Notes under the pieces: generated by a model | The model's input: only the letters and a program-made list of their open reading frames with translations | The model's database searches: none | Told to the model about the DNA's origin: nothing | Made by a program: the position numbers and the translations under genes | Shown here: positions 34,577 to 36,946 of the stretch, piece by piece | Layout of the letters: each line of letters begins with the position of its first letter | How positions within the stretch are numbered: the stretch's first letter is position 1 | DNA from: an uncultured Actinomycetes bacterium | GTDB taxonomy: Bacteria > Actinomycetota > Acidimicrobiia > Acidimicrobiales > Microtrichaceae | Assembly (NCBI GenBank): GCA_903868545.1 | Contig: CAIPVR010000262.1 | Coordinates: forward strand, 1-36,946 | Reading direction: 5' to 3' | Length of the DNA: 36,946 bases

Positions 34577-36001
34577 TCACTCCCCGCCGGTGAGCAGGTC
34601 GATCAGCCGACCGGCGGCCACCGCCGGCCGCCGGGTGCGCTGCTCGCGGCGGTCCGCCGCGCCCGCGAGCGTCGTCCCGGCGTTGATACCGAGCCAGCGG
34701 AGCGGTTCCGGCTCCCATCGCGGGGACCGATGTCCCACCCAGGGCAGGCGCACCAGATCGGTGTCGCGGTCGAGGACGAGGTCCACGAGGGTTCGTGCGG
34801 CGAGGTGGGTGGTGGACACGCCGTCGCCCACGTAGCCGCCGGCGTGGCCCAGACCGGCGGTGCGGTCCAGGGCGACCGACGCGCACCAGTCCCGGGGTAC
34901 GCCGAGCGGTCCGCCCCAGTGGTGGGTGATCGCCGCGTCCGATGTGGCGGGGAACAGTCGGTGCAGCACGTCGCGGAGTTCGTCGGCGATGGCGGGTGAC
35001 CGGTCCTGCTCGTCGGTGACTCGCGACCCCCAGTGGTAGGGGGCACCCCGGCCGCCGAGGGCGAGGCGGCCGTCCGCGGTGCGCTGGGCGTAGATGAGGA
35101 GGTGCCGGCCGTCGCTGAAGGTGGGCCGGTCGCCGAACCCGATGACCTCCCACACGTCGTCGGGAAGGGGCTCGGTGGCGATCATCATCGAGTAGACGGG
35201 AACGACGTCACGCCCGTGGCCCTCGAGGCCGGGCGTGTACCCCTCGGTGCAGCGCAGCACCACCTCGGCCCGGACCCGGCCGTGGGAGGTGTGCACGGTC
35301 GCGGTCGACGTCGCGGTCGGGCCGTTCGGGGCCAGACGGTGCGCCCGGGTGCCCTCCACGATCCGTGCGCCGGCACGTTCCGCGGCCCGGGCGAGGCCGC
35401 GGACGAGGCGGGCGGGTTGCACCGTTGCGCAGTGGGGTGTGACGACGCCGCCGAGTGTCCCCTCGGCGGCGACGACCCGCCGAGCCGCCGCGGGTGCCAG
35501 CCATCGCAGGTCGTCCTCGCCGAAGCCGTAGCGGCGGTGTTCGGCCAGGTCGGCGCGCAGGCGAGCGACGTGGGCGGGGGAGGTGGCCGACACCAACGTG
35601 CCCCCGGCGGCCCAGTGGGCGTCGATCCCGAGCCGGTCGAGGTCGGTCCCCACCTGCCCGACGGTGTCGATCATCGCCCGGTACTGGGCGATCGCCGCGT
35701 CGCGGCCGGCCATCCCCTCGAGTGCACCCAGCGAGGCCGGGAAGAGGGCGGAGCACCACCCGCCGTTGCGCCCGGACGCGCCGAACCCGCAGACCTCGGC
35801 CTCCACCACGAGCACGCGAAGGGTCGGGTCGGCCTCGCGTAGCAGCAACGCGGTCCACAGGCCGGTCAGGCCGCCGCCGACCACGGCGACGTCCACCTCG
35901 GTGTCGCCTGCGAGTGCCGGGCGCGGGGTGAGGTCGTCGTCGCAGGTCTCGAGCCACAGGCTCCGGCTACGGATCCGCTCGATGACCGCCGTGTCCGTCA
36001 C
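34577..36001 (-). CDS. FAD-dependent amine/amino-acid oxidoreductase (DAO family)
   Basis: 474 aa. FAD dinucleotide-binding loop VAVVGGGLTGLWTALLL (about 38-54), then VVEAEVCGFGASGRNGGWCSALFP, the GASGRNGG stretch typical of PuuB/OrdL and related DAO enzymes. Further blocks are GVVTPHCATVQPARLVRGLARAAERAGARIVEGT, VLRCTEGYTPGLEGH, GRLALGGRGAPYHWGSRV and GGPLGVPRDWCASVALDRTAGLGHAGGYVGDGVSTTHLAARTLVDLVL. It likely oxidises a secondary or primary amine or gamma-glutamyl-amine. GTG 36001 was chosen from TAGCGT 8 nt upstream and the family N-terminus; the longer frame runs into low-complexity repeats. First gene of the leftward set. Confidence 0.92.
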   Translation of the reverse strand: MTDTAVIERIRSRSLWLETCDDDLTPRPALAGDTEVDVAVVGGGLTGLWTALLLREADPTLRVLVVEAEVCGFGASGRNGGWCSALFPASLGALEGMAGRDAAIAQYRAMIDTVGQVGTDLDRLGIDAHWAAGGTLVSATSPAHVARLRADLAEHRRYGFGEDDLRWLAPAAARRVVAAEGTLGGVVTPHCATVQPARLVRGLARAAERAGARIVEGTRAHRLAPNGPTATSTATVHTSHGRVRAEVVLRCTEGYTPGLEGHGRDVVPVYSMMIATEPLPDDVWEVIGFGDRPTFSDGRHLLIYAQRTADGRLALGGRGAPYHWGSRVTDEQDRSPAIADELRDVLHRLFPATSDAAITHHWGGPLGVPRDWCASVALDRTAGLGHAGGYVGDGVSTTHLAARTLVDLVLDRDTDLVRLPWVGHRSPRWEPEPLRWLGINAGTTLAGAADRREQRTRRPAVAAGRLIDLLTGGE

Positions 36002-36009
36002 GGAGCGAC

Positions 36010-36015
36010 ACGCTA
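36010..36015 (-). promoter_or_regulatory. -10 box, leaderless promoter of FAD oxidoreductase gene
   Basis: TAGCGT on the minus strand in CGGTAGCGTGTC, 8 nt before GTG 36001; no Shine-Dalgarno. Confidence 0.6.
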
Positions 36016-36063
36016 CCGATCGGTTCGCGGGGAGTCGGGTGCACGGGGCGGGAGGGGGGGGGT

Positions 36064-36193
36064 TGCGTCGTCGTGCGACTCGGGGGGGGGGGCCGGTGAG
36101 GGCTGCTGGCGGTGGGGAGTCGCATGACGACGCAGGGGCGGTCCTCGGCGGCGCGTGGGGGCTGCCGGCGGTGGGGAGTCGCATGACGACGCA
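36064..36193. repeat. Copy B of the 17-bp hairpin repeat: one left arm, two right arms
   Basis: Left arm TGCGTCGTCGTGCGACT (36064-36080). Identical right arms AGTCGCATGACGACGCA lie at 36118-36134 and 36177-36193. Either right arm pairs with the left arm over 17 positions with one G-U, through loops of about 35 or 95 nt. An 11-G run (36082-36092) follows the left arm and a 9-G run (36054-36062) precedes it. It lies in the 311-nt gap between divergent genes, so it is not a simple terminator. Confidence 0.85.
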
Positions 36194-36234
36194 GGGGCCG
36201 TCCTCGGCGGCGCGTGGGGGCTGCTGGCGGCGAG
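36103..36234. repeat. 59-bp tandem repeat, two full copies and a partial third
   Basis: Full copies 36103-36161 and 36162-36220 differ at two positions. A third copy begins at 36221 (CTGCTGGCGG) and breaks off after about 10 nt. Each full copy carries one right arm of the hairpin repeat. No coding sequence seen. Confidence 0.93.
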
Positions 36235-36299
36235 ATGACAGGCCCGGCGGGGTGACCTCATTCACCGGCTCATCCGTGGAGCCCGGTTCCACGCGTCCG

Positions 36300-36305
36300 T
36301 AGCCT
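36300..36305 (+). promoter_or_regulatory. -10 box, leaderless promoter of small unknown gene
   Basis: TAGCCT in CGTAGCCTCC, 7 nt before ATG 36313; no Shine-Dalgarno. Confidence 0.6.
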
Positions 36306-36312
36306 CCGGTCG

Positions 36313-36693
36313 ATGAGCGCTCGGGTGTTCGTCCACGACGACCGGATCACGATCGACCTCGACGGACTCGATCGACTGTGGTGCCTCGCCGGCCACATCG
36401 AGGTGCCGACCGAGCACGTCACGGGCGCCCGCGTCGAACCCGTTCGTGACGCCAGGGCCGGCCTCGGTTGGCGGGTCGGCGGGGGCTACTGGCCGGGTCT
36501 GCTCGCCACCGGCTGGTTCACCGTGCCGGGCCGGAAGGGCGAGCGGCAGTGGTGGTGCACCTACCGTGACGACGAGGTGCTGGTGATCGACACCGACCTC
36601 CGCTCGCCCGCCCGCCTCGTGCTGCAGCACCCGGACCGCGAGTTCCTCGCCTGGGTCATCGGCGAACGAGCCGGCGGCCGGGTCCCGACCTGA
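36313..36693 (+). CDS. Small protein of unknown function
   Basis: 126 aa, not recognised with confidence. It alternates short beta-like segments (RVFVHDDRITIDLDGLDRLW, HIEVPTEHVTGARVEPV, RQWWCTYRDDEVLVIDT, RLVLQHPDREFLAWVI) with a Gly-rich GLGWRVGGGYWPGLLATGWF turn, a layout resembling bacterial PH-like domains. No signal peptide or transmembrane helix. The ATG is supported by a TAGCCT element 7 nt upstream and by coding-like composition. It converges on the partial aminotransferase gene and is divergent from the FAD oxidoreductase across the repeat region. Confidence 0.7.
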   Translation: MSARVFVHDDRITIDLDGLDRLWCLAGHIEVPTEHVTGARVEPVRDARAGLGWRVGGGYWPGLLATGWFTVPGRKGERQWWCTYRDDEVLVIDTDLRSPARLVLQHPDREFLAWVIGERAGGRVPT

Positions 36694-36730
36694 GCACAGG
36701 AGTCGGGCCCGACCCCGCCGGCTCCCGAGG

Positions 36731-36770
36731 TCAGCCCGCGAGTTCGGCGGTCAGCCAGCGAGTTCGGCGG
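36731..36770. repeat. 20-bp tandem duplication spanning a stop codon
   Basis: TCAGCCMGCGAGTTCGGCGG occurs twice (36731-36750 and 36751-36770) with one difference. The copy at 36751 includes the aminotransferase stop codon; the other is the downstream duplicate. Confidence 0.92.
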
Positions 36771-36946
36771 CGAACTCGGCGAAGGCGTTCACGTACCGGT
36801 CGACCTGCTCCTCGCCGTGCTGGACCGAGAGCGTCCACTGCTCCTCGTCGCCCGGGGTCATGAACACGCCCCGGTTGATCATCCACGGGTAGCTCGCCGT
36901 GTAGAGATGGATGTTCGTCTCGAGGAAGTCGCGGTAGTTCGTGAGG
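36751..36946 (-). CDS. Class III aminotransferase / glutamate-1-semialdehyde aminomutase-like, 3' end only
   Basis: The gene runs off the right edge. The last 64 or so residues read NYRDFLETNIHLYTASY, PWMINRGVFMTPGDEEQW, TLSVQHGEEQVDRYVNAF and AEFAAELAG, then TGA (complement of 36751-36753). The RGVFMTPGDEEQWTLS...HGEEQVDRYVNAFAEF pattern is the C-terminal small domain of GSA-aminomutase-like aminotransferases. The PLP-binding part is outside the window. It points the same way as the amine-catabolism set to its left and may belong to it. It was found by reading the minus strand directly. Confidence 0.8.
   Translation of the reverse strand, partial: LTNYRDFLETNIHLYTASYPWMINRGVFMTPGDEEQWTLSVQHGEEQVDRYVNAFAEFAAELAG

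Noticed and set aside
36064-36226. CRISPR array
   Set aside because: Only two full direct repeats at 59-bp spacing, the whole unit is conserved with no variable spacers, and no cas genes are present.
36013-36292. Extension of the FAD oxidoreductase frame, and other open frames, through the repeat region
   Set aside because: The sequence is low-complexity repeat, unlike the family N-terminus, and a promoter-like box sits directly before GTG 36001.

Overview
The window is very GC-rich chromosomal DNA with tightly packed genes, frequent GTG starts and many GTGA stop/start overlaps. The order tRNA-Gln, glmU, prs, rplY, pth, mfd, mazG, eno, ftsB/divIC, DUF501, ppx is the conserved actinobacterial housekeeping block (in Mycobacterium tuberculosis roughly Rv1014c to Rv1026, from memory). 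Codon use, gene order and the accessory gene content suggest a non-mycobacterial Actinomycetota, most likely of the Acidimicrobiia type. The class assignment is inference.

Region by region. 1-635 is the 3' end of a family 2 glycosyltransferase gene. 695-4256 holds tRNA-Gln(TTG), a shortened glmU, prs, rplY and pth. A DMT-family exporter gene (4289-5149) points the other way and diverges from mfd. 5241-12706 holds mfd, a SurA/parvulin-like lipoprotein, a YabN/MazG-type protein and a long-form myo-inositol-phosphate synthase. 12712-16263 holds a small unknown protein, a cytochrome P450 and a membrane acyltransferase fused to an SGNH domain. 16362-20756 holds enolase, FtsB/DivIC and a DrrABC-like three-gene ABC exporter. 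20894-25029 holds a divergent SDR/P450 pair, a DUF501-Ppx fusion and a GNAT acetyltransferase. 25098-30621 holds a crotonase-family protein, a GT4 glycosyltransferase, an acyltransferase-epimerase operon resembling Rv0501/Rv0502, and an MFS transporter. 30652-36001 is a leftward set: FAD oxidoreductase, SsuD-like flavin monooxygenase, glutamine amidotransferase, Lrp/AsnC regulator and class III aminotransferase. It looks like an amine or amino-acid catabolic module. The right end carries a small unknown gene and the 3' end of a second class III aminotransferase.

Three features run through the window. First, about eleven genes have a TANNNT promoter element ending 6-9 nt before the start codon and no Shine-Dalgarno, so leaderless transcription looks common. 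Second, a 17-bp arm forming strong hairpins occurs in two distant intergenic regions (20.8 kb and 36.1 kb); at the second it is embedded in 59-bp tandem repeats and G-runs. Third, several key enzymes depart from their families: GlmU ends before the acetyltransferase active site, DUF501 and Ppx are fused, and an SDR, an epimerase-like protein and a crotonase-like protein lack canonical catalytic residues. No mobile element, phage gene or CRISPR array was seen.
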